Source: Natrinema altunense
GTDB lineage: Archaea > Halobacteriota > Halobacteria > Halobacteriales > Natrialbaceae
Direction of reading: 5' to 3'
Assembly: GCF_000731985.1 (NCBI RefSeq)
Contig: NZ_JNCS01000002.1
Location: 124,001-188,000, forward strand
DNA length: 64,000 bases
Of the stretch, positions 35,358 through 44,436 are shown in pieces (the first letter of the stretch is position 1; every line of letters begins with the position of its first letter). The notes below the pieces were generated by a model, which did not search any database, was not told the DNA's origin, and was given only the letters and a program-made list of their open reading frames with translations. A program made the position numbers and the translations under genes.

Positions 35358-35519
35358 GGACGCCGGTTCAGCGGCGAGGGGCAAAACGAGTTCGGAAGCG
35401 GCGATCACCGCGTCCACGTCTTTGATCGGTACCTCGTCGCGCTGCAGCGTCGCGTTGATTTCCCCGGCGGTCATCGCACACTCTCGAGCGACACGCCGTC
35501 GGTCAGTCGTCGAACGCCG
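35358..35519 (-). pseudogene. Remnant of a VapC-type PIN-domain toxin
   Basis: The open frame upstream of the aldo/keto reductase start reads ARECAMTAGEINATLQRDEV then PIKDVDAVIAAS. The order E-I-x-A-x-L-x-R-x-x-x-P-I-x-x-x-D-x-x-I-A-A is the third-quarter signature of VapC PIN ribonucleases. The N-terminal half with the first catalytic Asp is absent (stop at 35520-35522), and the C-terminal VTxDxxF strand is replaced by the AKR start. A toxin-gene remnant fused in frame to the next gene is the best reading; similarity is by eye only. Confidence 0.4.
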
Positions 35520-35698
35520 TCACTGAGCCGCCCGTTCTCGCGCGTTGTCGCTCTGGGACGCTCGTACGCGTCGTCTGCCAGTGAGCTGGTTTTCGTCCCC
35601 GTTTCCGTATAACGCGTTCGACGACGGAACGGGGACTGCGACGGGACTGCCTCCGGGCTTTCCGAAGCTACAAATCACTCGATAGTCTCGTACGGACA

Positions 35699-37326
35699 AT
35701 GAACCACTGGTGGCGGCGGATCACCCTCTCGCTGGTCGCCGTCCTCGTTCTCGTCCTCGTCTACGCGTGGCTCTATCGGCTGGGAATGGCGACGTTCGAG
35801 GGCGAGCCGAGGACGTACGCCCAGGCGATCCGGACCGTCATCGAGACGCTGACGACGGCCGGCTTCGGCGGCGATGCGGACGACTGGCAGAGCACGCCGA
35901 TGAACCTGATCGTGGTCATGATGAACCTCACGGGCGTCCTGTTGGTCTTTCTCGCCCTCCCGCTGATCGTCGTCCCGCTCTTTCAGCAGGCGCTCGAGGA
36001 CCGGCCGCCGGAGTCGACCGACCTCACCGACCACGTCGTCATTTGCTCGTACACCCCGCGGTCGGACGTTCTCGCGGGGGAACTCGAGGCGGCGAACGTC
36101 CCCTACGTCTTCGTCGACGACGACGCCGAACTCGTCGTCGACCTCAACAACGAGGGGACCAACGCCATCTACGGCGAACTGGACCAGGAGGAGACGCTGC
36201 GGGCCGCCAACGCCGGGCAGGCCGACGCGCTCGTTACCGACATCGACGACGAGACGAACGCAGTGGTGATCCTGACGGCGCGGGAACTCTCGAGCGACCT
36301 CACCATCGTCAGCGTGGTCGAGGACGACGAGGTCGCGAGCTACCACCGCTACGCCGGGGCCGACGAGATCGTCCGGCCGCGGCACGTCCTCGGACGGAGT
36401 CTCGCAAGAAGGCCACGACGACGGTCTCGGCCGAACTTCGGGACACGATCGAACTCAGCGAGGACCTCGCGGTGACCGAACTCCTCGTTCAAGCGCACAG
36501 CGACCTCGTCGGGCAGACGATCCCCGAGTCGGGCATCCGCGACCGGATGGGGATCACCGTCATCGGGGCCTGGTTTAGCGGGGAGTTCGTCCCCGTTCCC
36601 GGGTCGGAAAACGTGATCGACGGCAACACGATCCTGCTCGTTGCGGGGCGTCGAGACGATCTCACGGAGCTGAAATCACGGACGGTGTCGGCGCTACGGC
36701 ACAACACGGACCGCGTCGTCGTCGGCGGCTACGGCGTCGTCGGCCGGACGGCCGTCGAGACACTGGCGACCGGGGGCGTCTCGACCTGTGTCGTCGACCG
36801 CACGGACGAGCCGGGGGTCGACATCGTCGGGAGCGTCACCGACGAATCGGTCCTCGAGGCCGCCGCTGTCGACGACTCCAGGGCGGTCATTCTCACCCTC
36901 GATGACGATGCGACGACGATCTACGCGACGCTGGTCCTCAAGCAGGTCGCCCCGGAGGTCGAAATCATCGCGCGAGCGAACGAGACCGAGAACATTCCGA
37001 AGTTCTACCGCGCGGGGGCCGAGTACGTCCTGTCGCTGTCGACGGTGACGGGCCGGATGCTCGGCTCCATCCTGATCGAGGACGAGGAGATCCTCACGCC
37101 GGAGACCCAGTTCGAACTCATCCGAACGACCGCGCCGGGGATCGCCGGGCGAAGCCTCGGCGACGTGGATCTGCGAGCGCGAACCGGGTGTACCGTCGTC
37201 GCCGTCGAACGCAACGGGGACCTCCTGACCGACCTCGGTCCGGAGTTCGTCGTCCAGACCGACGACATGCTGATCGTCGCCGGGAGCGACGAGGCGATCA
37301 ACCGGTTCGTCTCATTTGCGTGCTGA
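35699..37326 (+). pseudogene. RCK/TrkA-N potassium channel gene with a frameshift near 36405
   Basis: The first frame (from ATG 35699) encodes a membrane pore unit: helix 1 (LSLVAVLVLVLVYAWLY), a pore loop with the filter-like TTAGFGG (52-58), helix 2 (MNLIVVMMNLTGVLLVFLALPLIV), then a TrkA-N/RCK domain (DLTDHVVICSYTPRSDVLAGEL). After RPRHVLGRSLA the homologous sequence continues one frame over (KKATTTVSAELRDTIELSED, a TrkA-C, a second TrkA-N with RVVVGGYGVVGRTA, a second TrkA-C). One base is missing after 'gtctcgc' at about 36405. Restored, it is about 542 residues, a normal length for a haloarchaeal RCK channel. Either inactive in this strain or a sequencing error. Confidence 0.82.
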
Positions 37327-37389
37327 TCCTCCGAACGGTGGGGAAACGGGACGGTCCGTTGCGAGCAATCCGTCGCCGTTTCGATCCAG

Positions 37390-37721
37390 CTACGACTCGA
37401 CCGTCGGGATCTCGAACACAAATGTCGGATTATCGTCCGTACACGCGACATCGAGGCTGCGCTCGATGAGCGCGGTCTTCCCTTCGAAATCGGTGACGAG
37501 GCTATCGTGGTCGGCTGACAGGGCGTGTTTTAGCCTCTCGTACTCCGCACGGAGCGTGGGGCACGTACGAAGGATGTCGCGCGTACTACCGCTGATCTTC
37601 CAGCTACCGATCGACGCCGCGAAGACGTGATCGTTGCACCGCTGCCGTCCTCGCGCACACCGACTCCGTACCCGACTCGATACTGGTCCCGCAACGGGAG
37701 GGCCCCCTCAGAACGGTCCAC
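37390..37721 (-). pseudogene. Frameshifted small gene directly behind the Bat-type HTH gene
   Basis: A frame ending at the TAG 37392-37390 encodes CNDHVFAASIGSWKISGSTR and, further on, EYERLKHALSADHDSLVTDF to EIPTVES, an acidic, clearly protein-like sequence of about 83 residues without a usable start. The neighbouring frame from a GTG at 37721 reads MDRSEGALPLRDQYRVGYGV followed by GVREDGSG and overlaps the HTH gene stop. Joining them needs one base near 37640 and gives about 110 residues. This overlap suggests an operon with the HTH gene. No family was recognised. Single-base loss here, as in the channel gene 1.2 kb away, could be mutation or sequence error. Confidence 0.6.
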
Positions 37722-38370
37722 CGCGGACGAGTTCCTCCATGACGGTTCGTTCGGCCCGCCGGAGCAATTCCCCCGCCGTCCCGCTCGAGCAGTCCAGCCG
37801 CTCGGCGATGTCCTCGATCGAGGCGGCCCGCGTCGCGCGGTAGTAGCCGCAGTCGACGGCCGCGGAGACGGCCTCGAACTGGCGCTGGGTCAGGTCCGCC
37901 CGCGCGTCGATCCGTCCGGCGCGATACTCGCCGATCGACAGGATGTCGACGTGCATCGCGTCGGACACGTCGTCGACCACCGTCTGGATCGCTTCGCCGG
38001 GGCCGACCACCGTCAGCCGGATCGTGCCGTCGGCGCGGTGCTCTAGCGGCGGGACGACGATCAGTCCCGGCTGTTCGACCGCGTCCGCGAACGTTCGATC
38101 GGCTCCCGTCAGCGTCTCCCGTACGTACAGGTACAGGGAATCGTCGCGACAGGGTGCGAGTTCGTACTCGAGTATCATGGGCGCGTCTTCGAGGGCGCGC
38201 TCGTAGGGTGCTCGTGGACCGTCGACGTGGAACAACATCACGTGCTCGTCATCGTACCGGTGTCCATAGAGCAATCTCGACGCGGTGTACGCCTCGTGTT
38301 CGACGACGAACTGGTGCATCGGATGCCGTTCAGCCGGGGGTCGCTGAAGGCTCAGTTCGAGATAGCGCAT
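37708..38370 (-). CDS. Bat-type HTH_10 transcriptional regulator
   Basis: 220 residues from the ATG at 38370 (MRYLELSLQRPPAERHPMH). The C-terminal HTH_10 domain LTQRQFEAVSAAVDCGYYRATRAASIEDIAERLDCSSGTAGELLRRAE is that of bacterio-opsin-activator-like regulators. The N-terminal half is the usual beta-rich Bat sensor-like region without a PAS or GAF domain. The upstream 10 codons to 38400 are rejected. It is divergent from the PduS-like gene at 38527, with a 156-base shared intergenic region, so it may regulate that gene. A frameshifted gene overlaps its 3' end. Confidence 0.85.
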   Translation of the reverse strand: MRYLELSLQRPPAERHPMHQFVVEHEAYTASRLLYGHRYDDEHVMLFHVDGPRAPYERALEDAPMILEYELAPCRDDSLYLYVRETLTGADRTFADAVEQPGLIVVPPLEHRADGTIRLTVVGPGEAIQTVVDDVSDAMHVDILSIGEYRAGRIDARADLTQRQFEAVSAAVDCGYYRATRAASIEDIAERLDCSSGTAGELLRRAERTVMEELVRGGPF

Positions 38371-38460
38371 TTCACTGGCCCGATGTACGCCCACTGTCAC
38401 CTACAAAGCTACCGTCTCGGCGGGTCGTCGAGCGGCGGATCGAACGTCTGCACGATGCGA

Positions 38461-38487
38461 CTTATAAAGACTCCGCAGATATGCGGA
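38461..38487 (+). promoter_or_regulatory. TATA box and inverted repeat upstream of the PduS-like gene
   Basis: 'cttataaa' (38461-38468) is a good TATA box. Four bases further on, TCCGCA (38472-38477) and TGCGGA (38482-38487) form a 6-base inverted repeat with spacer GATA, placed between the TATA box and the expected start site near 38490. This position fits an operator; the divergently encoded HTH protein is the nearest candidate to bind it. Confidence 0.45.
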
Positions 38488-38526
38488 TCAAGTCGGACGA
38501 CCGCGCCGGGCGAGTATCCACTCGGT

Positions 38527-39642
38527 ATGACGACTCCACGCTTACGGGTGACCCGATCCTCGGAGTGGCCGGACGTTCGAACGCAGGGGAGCGATCTGAT
38601 CCGGGCGGCCGGCGTCGCGGGCGCTGGCGGTGCCGGATTCCCCTCCTACGCGAAGTGGACGGATCTCGAGTCCGTCGATTCCCTCCTAGTGAATCACCAG
38701 GAGAGCGAGCCGAACTACTACATCGACAAATGGCTCGGAAACGCGCGCGCGAAGACGTTCGCCGCCGTATTCGACGCGCTGCTCGAGCAGGCGTTCGACC
38801 TGATCGTCGTCAGCGCGAAGTGGAAAGACCGCGACGAATACGTTCGGGTTCTCGAGGCCGAAACCGGCGGTCGGGTGATTCCGCCGGACGAACTGCCACT
38901 CGACAGGGACGAGGAGTCCGGCGTCGTCTTCGCCTACACGGAGAATCGGTACCAGTACGGAATGGAGAGCGTTCTCCTCAAAACCGTCGACGGCACGGTC
39001 ATCGGGACCGACCTCCCCACCGATCACGGCTGGCTCGTCCAGAACACCGAGACCCTGTACAATATCTCCCGCGCACTCTCCGACGGCGCGCCAGTGACCC
39101 ACAAGTACGTCCACGTCGGCGGCGAGGTACCGCGCGCTCGGTTCCTCGAGGTTCCCGTCGGCACGCCCGTGAGCGAACTGCTGCGCGCAGCCGACTGTCC
39201 GCCCGACGCGCTCCCCTCGGACGCCGTGATCGCCGACGGTGGGCCAGGTTGGTGTTTCCCGATCGATTCGGCTCCCGACGAGTACGGCGTCCGTAAGCAC
39301 ACGAACTGCCTGCTCGTGCTCGACGAGGGAACCGTCGCGGAAAATACGTTCGGCGAGGGACGAATCGACGTGCTCGAGGAGTACCAGTGGAACGCCCGGG
39401 AGGCGGAAACCGAACCGACCGCTACGGTCGAACCGGCCGCCGTCCGGCTTCCGCTCGTGACGAACCCGGAACCCGATATCGTCGAACCCGCCGAGCCGAT
39501 CGTCGCGGTCGGCGACCGCGTCGACGCCGGCGACCGGATCGCGAAGCCGAGTTCCGACGGGATCAGTACGCCCCAGCACGCGTCTATCGCCGGCACGGTG
39601 ACGGCGGTGTCCGAGACGAGTCTCGAGATAGAATCCCGGTGA
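38527..39642 (+). CDS. PduS/RnfC-like flavoprotein without Fe-S motifs
   Basis: 371 residues from the ATG at 38527 (MTTPRLRVTRSSEWPDVRTQ). GVAGAGGAGFPSYAKW (about 29-44) followed by LLVNHQESEPNYYIDKW is the NuoF/RnfC-like flavin and nucleotide binding region; an SLBB-like segment (HVGGEVPRARFLEVPVGTPVSELL) follows. A C-terminal barrel-sandwich segment (AVGDRVDAGDRIAKPSSDGI then HASIAGTV) completes the PduS order. The two CX2CX2CX3C ferredoxin motifs that lie between SLBB and the sandwich in PduS are missing. It could be an NAD(P)H-flavin or quinone-linked electron-transfer subunit; activity is unknown. Divergent from the Bat-type regulator. Confidence 0.7.
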   Translation: MTTPRLRVTRSSEWPDVRTQGSDLIRAAGVAGAGGAGFPSYAKWTDLESVDSLLVNHQESEPNYYIDKWLGNARAKTFAAVFDALLEQAFDLIVVSAKWKDRDEYVRVLEAETGGRVIPPDELPLDRDEESGVVFAYTENRYQYGMESVLLKTVDGTVIGTDLPTDHGWLVQNTETLYNISRALSDGAPVTHKYVHVGGEVPRARFLEVPVGTPVSELLRAADCPPDALPSDAVIADGGPGWCFPIDSAPDEYGVRKHTNCLLVLDEGTVAENTFGEGRIDVLEEYQWNAREAETEPTATVEPAAVRLPLVTNPEPDIVEPAEPIVAVGDRVDAGDRIAKPSSDGISTPQHASIAGTVTAVSETSLEIESR

Positions 39643-39675
39643 GATACCGTTCCGGTCGGCGCTCGCGGCCTCGCG

Positions 39676-40632
39676 TCAGCGGAACGACGGCAACACCTCG
39701 TCCTCGTAGAACTCGAGCGCCCGCTCCTGTTCGGGTCCGATCTGGTGGAAATAGACGTGGTCGTAGCCGACGTCGATCGCCCGCTCGATGCTGTCGATGT
39801 GGGCCTGCGGGTCCGGTTCGGTGGTCGTTCCGGCCTCGGCGATGTCCTCCTTTTCGACCATCCCCGCCGCCTGTTCGAAGTGTGCCGGCGTCGGGAGTTC
39901 CTGCCCGAGTTCGCCCGGAATCGAGCCGTTGGGCCACTGCTCGAGGACCGTTTCGATCGCGTCCGCCTCGCTGTCGGCGTAACAGCCGTGGAGTTGGGTG
40001 TATTTCGGCCCGTCGTCGCCGGCGTCCTCGTAGGCCTCGACCGGTTCGGGTTTCGGTCCGGAACACCAGAGCCCGTCCGCGTTCTCGGCGACCCATCGGG
40101 CCGTCTGCGGGCCGAACGCACTCCCGATCGTCGTCGGCTGCTCGTCGGGGACGGTGTAGAGGCGCGCGTTCTCGACCGTGTAGTGTTCGCCGTGGTGGCT
40201 CGTCGTCTGGCCGGTCCACAGCGAGCGCATGACGTCCATCGCCTCGTCCAACATCTCGAGGCGGACGTCGTGTTCGGGCCAGCGCTCGCCCGTGACGTGT
40301 TCGTTCAAGTTCTCGCCGGTGCCGACGCCGAACGTAAAGCGATCGCCGAGCATCTCGTCGACGGTGGCGACCGCGTGGGCGACGTTGACCGGATGGATCC
40401 GGATCGTCGGGCAGGTGACGCCGACGCCGACCGCGATCTCGTCGGTCGCTTCCGCGATCGCCCCCAGCGTCGACCAGACGAACGGCGACTCGCCCTGCGC
40501 CGAGACCCAGGGGTGGAAGTGATCCGAGATCGAGCAGAAGTCGAAACCGGCCGCCTCCGCGCGACGGGCGATCTCGACCAGTTCCGTCGGCCCGAACTCC
40601 TCGCTCGAGAGCGTGTATCCGAGCTCCGTCAT
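39676..40632 (-). CDS. F420-dependent LLM-class oxidoreductase
   Basis: 318 residues from the ATG at 40632 (MTELGYTLSSEEFGPTELVE). The bacterial-luciferase-like barrel shows DFCSISDHFHPW, VTCPTIRIHPVNVAHAVATVDEML, and GVGTGENLNEHV, hallmarks of the F420-dependent glucose-6-phosphate-dehydrogenase-like family. Cofactor F420 is used for hydride transfer to an unknown substrate. It is convergent with the PduS-like gene (3' ends 33 bases apart). The longer frame to 40875 is Arg-rich and rejected. Confidence 0.88.
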   Translation of the reverse strand: MTELGYTLSSEEFGPTELVEIARRAEAAGFDFCSISDHFHPWVSAQGESPFVWSTLGAIAEATDEIAVGVGVTCPTIRIHPVNVAHAVATVDEMLGDRFTFGVGTGENLNEHVTGERWPEHDVRLEMLDEAMDVMRSLWTGQTTSHHGEHYTVENARLYTVPDEQPTTIGSAFGPQTARWVAENADGLWCSGPKPEPVEAYEDAGDDGPKYTQLHGCYADSEADAIETVLEQWPNGSIPGELGQELPTPAHFEQAAGMVEKEDIAEAGTTTEPDPQAHIDSIERAIDVGYDHVYFHQIGPEQERALEFYEDEVLPSFR

Positions 40633-41063
40633 TCCCGGGCCGCTACCACGAACCGGCGGGTAACGGTTGCACCTGCGAGGGCAAGAGCGCGAGTGCGACC
40701 GAGCCCCGACGGCGTGCCTCTCAGCCCCGATTACTGCGATCGAGGTTCCAATCTGCGGTGGCGCGCGCTGAACTGTGCCGAACGGAAGTGAGGTGCAGTT
40801 CCAAACCGTGCGAGGGATGAGCGAGGGAACGAAGTGACCGAGCGTTAGCGCGGGACCGCAGGTCCCGCGAACCATCCGAACGGGTGCGATGCACCCGTGA
40901 GGAGAAATCGGTTGGGGAGGGAGTGGTAACTCCGTGTTGCCACGATAGCAGAACGTCCCCCTCTCGTCAACCGTTCAGCCCGTGTCCAGCGACATCACTG
41001 ACGGCAACTCCGCTCGAGCCCCGAACCGAACCCCTTACCCACGCCGCGCCGGAACCGACCCAT
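40633..41063. other. Intergenic region with dispersed repeat, upstream of the ABC exporter
   Basis: No gene is supported. Most of it (40808-40948) is the second copy of the dispersed repeat. The right part holds the promoter of the ABC ATPase gene: 'cccttaccca' at 41033-41042 is a weak TATA-like match about 25 bases ahead of the ATG at 41064. Confidence 0.5.
40808..40948. repeat. Intergenic dispersed repeat, copy 2, with two internal hairpins
   Basis: GTGCGAGGGATGAGCGAG begins at 40808 and TCGGTTGGGGAGGG follows at 40909-40922, as in copy 1 at 33850-33952. Here about 80 extra bases lie between the two words and contain two hairpins: GCGGGACC-GCA-GGTCCCGC (40850-40868) and CGGGTGC-GAT-GCACCCG (40881-40897). 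The copy also ends in a TGG...CCACG tail. Confidence 0.65.
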
Positions 41064-42062
41064 ATGGAAGCCGTAGTCGACGCGACGGACCTCGAGAAGG
41101 CCTACGGCGAGACGGTCGCCCTGTCCGGGGCCTCGCTGTCGGTCGGCGGCGGAGAGGTCTTCGCCCTGATCGGGCCGAACGGTGCCGGCAAGACGACGCT
41201 CGTCCGCACGCTGACGGGAACGGTCGAGCCGGACGGCGGGACGGCACGGGTTCTCGGCGCGTCACCGTCGACGGTCGACCGCGACCGCCTCGGCGTGTTG
41301 CCACAGTCGTTTTCGCCGCCCGACAGACTCAGCGCACGGGAACTGCTCGCGTACTACGCCGGCCTCTACGACGACCCGCGCGATCCCGACGACGTGCTCG
41401 CCGACGTCGGCCTCGTCGATACCGGCGACACCTGGTACGAGAACCTCTCCGGCGGTCAGCAGCGCCGGGTCTGCGTCGGGTCCGCACTGGTCAACGACCC
41501 CGATCTGCTCTTTCTGGACGAGCCGACGACCGGCATCGACCCCGCCGGCCGCCGCACCGTCTGGCGACTGATCGAGGACCTCGCCGACGCCGGGACGACG
41601 GTCGTCCTGACCACCCACGACATGGCCGAGGCCGAACGCCTGGCCGACCGCGTCGGCCTGCTCGCCGACGGCTCGCTCATCGCACAGGGGCCGCCCGATC
41701 GGCTGGTCCGCGACCACGGCGGCTCGAGTCGGCTCACGGTCGAGACGGCGGCCGATCCGGACGCGTTCGACACCCTCGAGTATCCGGTCGAACGCCCCGG
41801 GCGCGGTCGGACCCGAAACCCCGACAGCGCGGTCGTCGTCCGCGATATCGATCCCGCCGCGATCGGGACGGTCGTCGACTATCTCGAGACCCACGCGATC
41901 GAGTACACGCAGCTTTCGTGGGCCGAACCCGATCTCGAGGACGTCTATCTCGAATTGGCCGACACGACCGAGCGGGCGCGGACGGATCGGCTCGAGGGCG
42001 GCGGGACCGGGGATGGCGTGGCCGACGAGTCCGACCTCGCGCAGGCAGGTGAGACAGCATGA
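41064..42062 (+). CDS. ABC-2 type exporter, ATP-binding subunit
   Basis: 332 residues from the ATG at 41064 (MEAVVDATDLEKAYGETVAL). Walker A is GPNGAGKTT, the ABC signature LSGGQQRR, Walker B LLFLDEPTTGID and the switch His in TTHDMAEA, so the ATPase is complete. The C-terminal 90 residues are a typical DrrA-like extension. It pairs with the permease whose ATG overlaps its stop (ATGA, 42059-42062). The pair probably exports a drug, lipid or other hydrophobic compound. An in-frame extension upstream to 40884 lies in the repeat and is rejected. Confidence 0.92.
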   Translation: MEAVVDATDLEKAYGETVALSGASLSVGGGEVFALIGPNGAGKTTLVRTLTGTVEPDGGTARVLGASPSTVDRDRLGVLPQSFSPPDRLSARELLAYYAGLYDDPRDPDDVLADVGLVDTGDTWYENLSGGQQRRVCVGSALVNDPDLLFLDEPTTGIDPAGRRTVWRLIEDLADAGTTVVLTTHDMAEAERLADRVGLLADGSLIAQGPPDRLVRDHGGSSRLTVETAADPDAFDTLEYPVERPGRGRTRNPDSAVVVRDIDPAAIGTVVDYLETHAIEYTQLSWAEPDLEDVYLELADTTERARTDRLEGGGTGDGVADESDLAQAGETA

Positions 42063-42832
42063 GTCGGCTGGGACGGGTGGGCGCGGAGACCAGCGCCGGC
42101 TGGCGGTCGTTCGTCCGCCGGCGGACGGCGGTCTTCTTCACGTTCTTCTTCCCCGTGATCCTGATCGTCATCTTCGGGGCACTCGTGCGGACGGACCCCA
42201 CCGGCGGCGGGCTGTTCACGGAGCCGGCGGCCTACTACGTGCCGGGCTATCTCGCCGTCGTCGTGCTCTTTACCCCGCTGTCGCGGATGGGCAGCGAGGT
42301 CGCGCGCCACCGTGAGGGGAGCCGGTTCGAGAAGCTCGCGACGACGCCGCTGACCCGCGGCGAGTGGTTACTCGCCCAGACGGTCGTCAACGCCGCGATC
42401 ATCGGCCTGGCGAGCTTGCTCATCCTCGGGCTGGTGATCCTGCTGACCGGCGCTGAGATCGTCTTCTCGCCGCTGTTAGTGCCTTACGTTCTCGTCGGCG
42501 TCGTCTGCTTCTGCGGCGTCGGCGCAATGCTCGGCAGCTACACCGATTCACAGGACGGCGCGGTCGCCGCTAGCAACGGGATCGGGCTTCCCCTCCTGTT
42601 CCTCTCGGAGACGTTCGTCTCGCCCGAGCTCCTCCCCGGCTGGTTCGGCCCGCTGGTGAACCTCTCGCCGCTGACGTACTTCGCACGGGGCGTGCGAACG
42701 GTAACCTACGCGGGTGCGGACACGGCAGCCGTCGCCGGCGTCGATCCCGCGCTCGCGAACCTCGCCATCCTGGCCGTCCTGGCCGTCCTCGCGTTCGCGC
42801 TGGGCGCGCGATCGATCCCGCAGACGGACTGA
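42059..42832 (+). CDS. ABC-2 type exporter, permease subunit
   Basis: 257 residues with six hydrophobic helices, starting RVGAETSAGWRSFVRRRTAVFFTFFFPVILIVIFGALV, and the ABC-2 membrane-domain pattern including LFLSETFVSPELLPGWFGPLVNLSPLTYFARGVR near the C-terminus, the conserved ABC-2 signature. It overlaps the ATPase gene by 4 bases, so the two are translationally coupled. The substrate is unknown. Confidence 0.9.
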   Translation: MSRLGRVGAETSAGWRSFVRRRTAVFFTFFFPVILIVIFGALVRTDPTGGGLFTEPAAYYVPGYLAVVVLFTPLSRMGSEVARHREGSRFEKLATTPLTRGEWLLAQTVVNAAIIGLASLLILGLVILLTGAEIVFSPLLVPYVLVGVVCFCGVGAMLGSYTDSQDGAVAASNGIGLPLLFLSETFVSPELLPGWFGPLVNLSPLTYFARGVRTVTYAGADTAAVAGVDPALANLAILAVLAVLAFALGARSIPQTD

Positions 42833-42931
42833 CCTCGCGGACGGATCGATCGCAGTGGGGGCTCGTCGCCGCGCTGCTCGCCGCGAGAACGAACCGATTT
42901 ACGCGCGGCACTCGAATCGGCGGTAATCAGT

Positions 42932-44293
42932 ATGCGCTCGGGACACCCCACGGAGCAGGCTGTCGGCATGGAGTACTACGTCAGCGACGCGGACGGCGTC
43001 GGCGGCCGTCTCCGCGAGGACGACGCCGATTTCCGGGTGCGCGAACTCGAGCGCTTCGACACCGAACCCGTCGACGCGCCGACGGACGCCTACCCGCACC
43101 TCGTCTTTCGAGCGACGCTGCGGGGGTGGGACACCAACGATTTCGCCGCGCGGGTCTCGGACGCGCTCGGGATCTCCCGCGAACGGGTGAACTGGGCCGG
43201 CACGAAGGACAAGTACGCCGTGACGACGCAGCTGTTCTCGGTCTACGGTGCCGATCCCGACGAACTGCCCGAAATCGACGGCGTCGAGATCGAGGTCCTG
43301 GGACGGGCCGGCCGAAACCTCGAGTTCGGCGATCTGGCGGGCAACGAGTTCGAACTCGTCGTCACCGAACCCGAGCGGCCGGACAACGCCGCGGCGATCA
43401 CCGACGCCCTGTGCGAGTTCGGCGGGCTCGAGACCGGACGATCGGACTCGAGCGAAGACGTGACCTCGATCGGCGTCCCCAACTTCTTCGGTCAACAGCG
43501 CTTTGGCAGTCGGCGGCCGGTCACGCACAAGGTAGGGCTCGCGATCGCCCGCGACGACTGGGAGGGGGCGGTGATGGCTTACCTCGGGGAGCCGACCGAC
43601 GCGGAGCCGAAGGGGACGCAGGAAGCCAGGGCGTTCGTGGAGGAGACGAGAGACTGGCAGGCGGCCCTCGAGCGGATGCCACACCGCCTGCGCTACGAGC
43701 GCTCGATGCTCCACGCGCTCGCCGAGCACGACGGTGAGCCGGGACCCGACCAGTACAGGGAGGCCCTCGAGCGGGTCCCATCGAACCTCCAGCGGCTGTT
43801 CGTCCACGCCGCCCAATCGTACGCGTTCAACCTGATGCTCTCCGAGCGCCTCGAGCGCGGCCTGCCCTTCGACCGGCCAGTCGAGGGGGACGTGGTCTGT
43901 TTTTCGGACACCGACGCCCCCGACGGGCTCGCGCTCCCCGACACCGACCGGCTCCAGCGGGTCGACGCGCGCCGGGTCGACTCGGTGACCCGCCACTGCG
44001 AGCGCGGCCGGGCGTTCGTCACCGCGCCGCTGGTCGGCACCGAGACCGAACTCGCCGACGGCGAGCAGGGCGAGATCGAGCGTGCCGTCCTCGAGGAGCT
44101 CGGCCTCGAGCCGGCGGACTTCGACCTGCCCGGGGAGTTCGGCTCGACCGGCACCCGGCGGGCGATCCTCCTCCGGACCGACCTGAGCCTCGACCGCGAC
44201 CCGCTGCGCCTCGCGTTCGCGCTTCCGAAGGGGTCGTACGCGACCGTCGTCTCCCGGGAGTTCCTGAAGGTCGATCCGATCGACCTCGGCTGA
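42932..44293 (+). CDS. truD: tRNA pseudouridine(13) synthase TruD
   Basis: 453 residues. The catalytic Asp is in [16 protein letters not shown], and [10 protein letters not shown] is the second TruD hallmark. The TRUD insertion domain (about 160-330) is present. It isomerises uridine 13 of tRNA (in archaea some other sites too). Length is normal for archaea. A start at the second Met (42968, [10 protein letters not shown]) is also possible and closer to the family N-terminus. Monocistronic. Confidence 0.92.
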   Translation: MRSGHPTEQAVGMEYYVSDADGVGGRLREDDADFRVRELERFDTEPVDAPTDAYPHLVFRATLRGWDTNDFAARVSDALGISRERVNWAGTKDKYAVTTQLFSVYGADPDELPEIDGVEIEVLGRAGRNLEFGDLAGNEFELVVTEPERPDNAAAITDALCEFGGLETGRSDSSEDVTSIGVPNFFGQQRFGSRRPVTHKVGLAIARDDWEGAVMAYLGEPTDAEPKGTQEARAFVEETRDWQAALERMPHRLRYERSMLHALAEHDGEPGPDQYREALERVPSNLQRLFVHAAQSYAFNLMLSERLERGLPFDRPVEGDVVCFSDTDAPDGLALPDTDRLQRVDARRVDSVTRHCERGRAFVTAPLVGTETELADGEQGEIERAVLEELGLEPADFDLPGEFGSTGTRRAILLRTDLSLDRDPLRLAFALPKGSYATVVSREFLKVDPIDLG

Positions 44294-44436
44294 GACGACA
44301 CTTGAGGGAAACCGACCGCTCGCGGCGGCCGTCGCCGTCCGACGCTGCGGCGAAGCCTTTAGCACCGTGTCACGAGTAGACTCGAGGGAATGGTCCTCGT
44401 ATCCGAGCAGGAATCGAATCGAGGTGAGCCCCGCAC

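Noticed and set aside
36400-36410. Programmed frameshift in the channel gene
   Set aside because: There is no slippery heptamer or conserved structure around 'ctcgcaagaag', and the family is normally one continuous frame, so mutation or sequence error is preferred.
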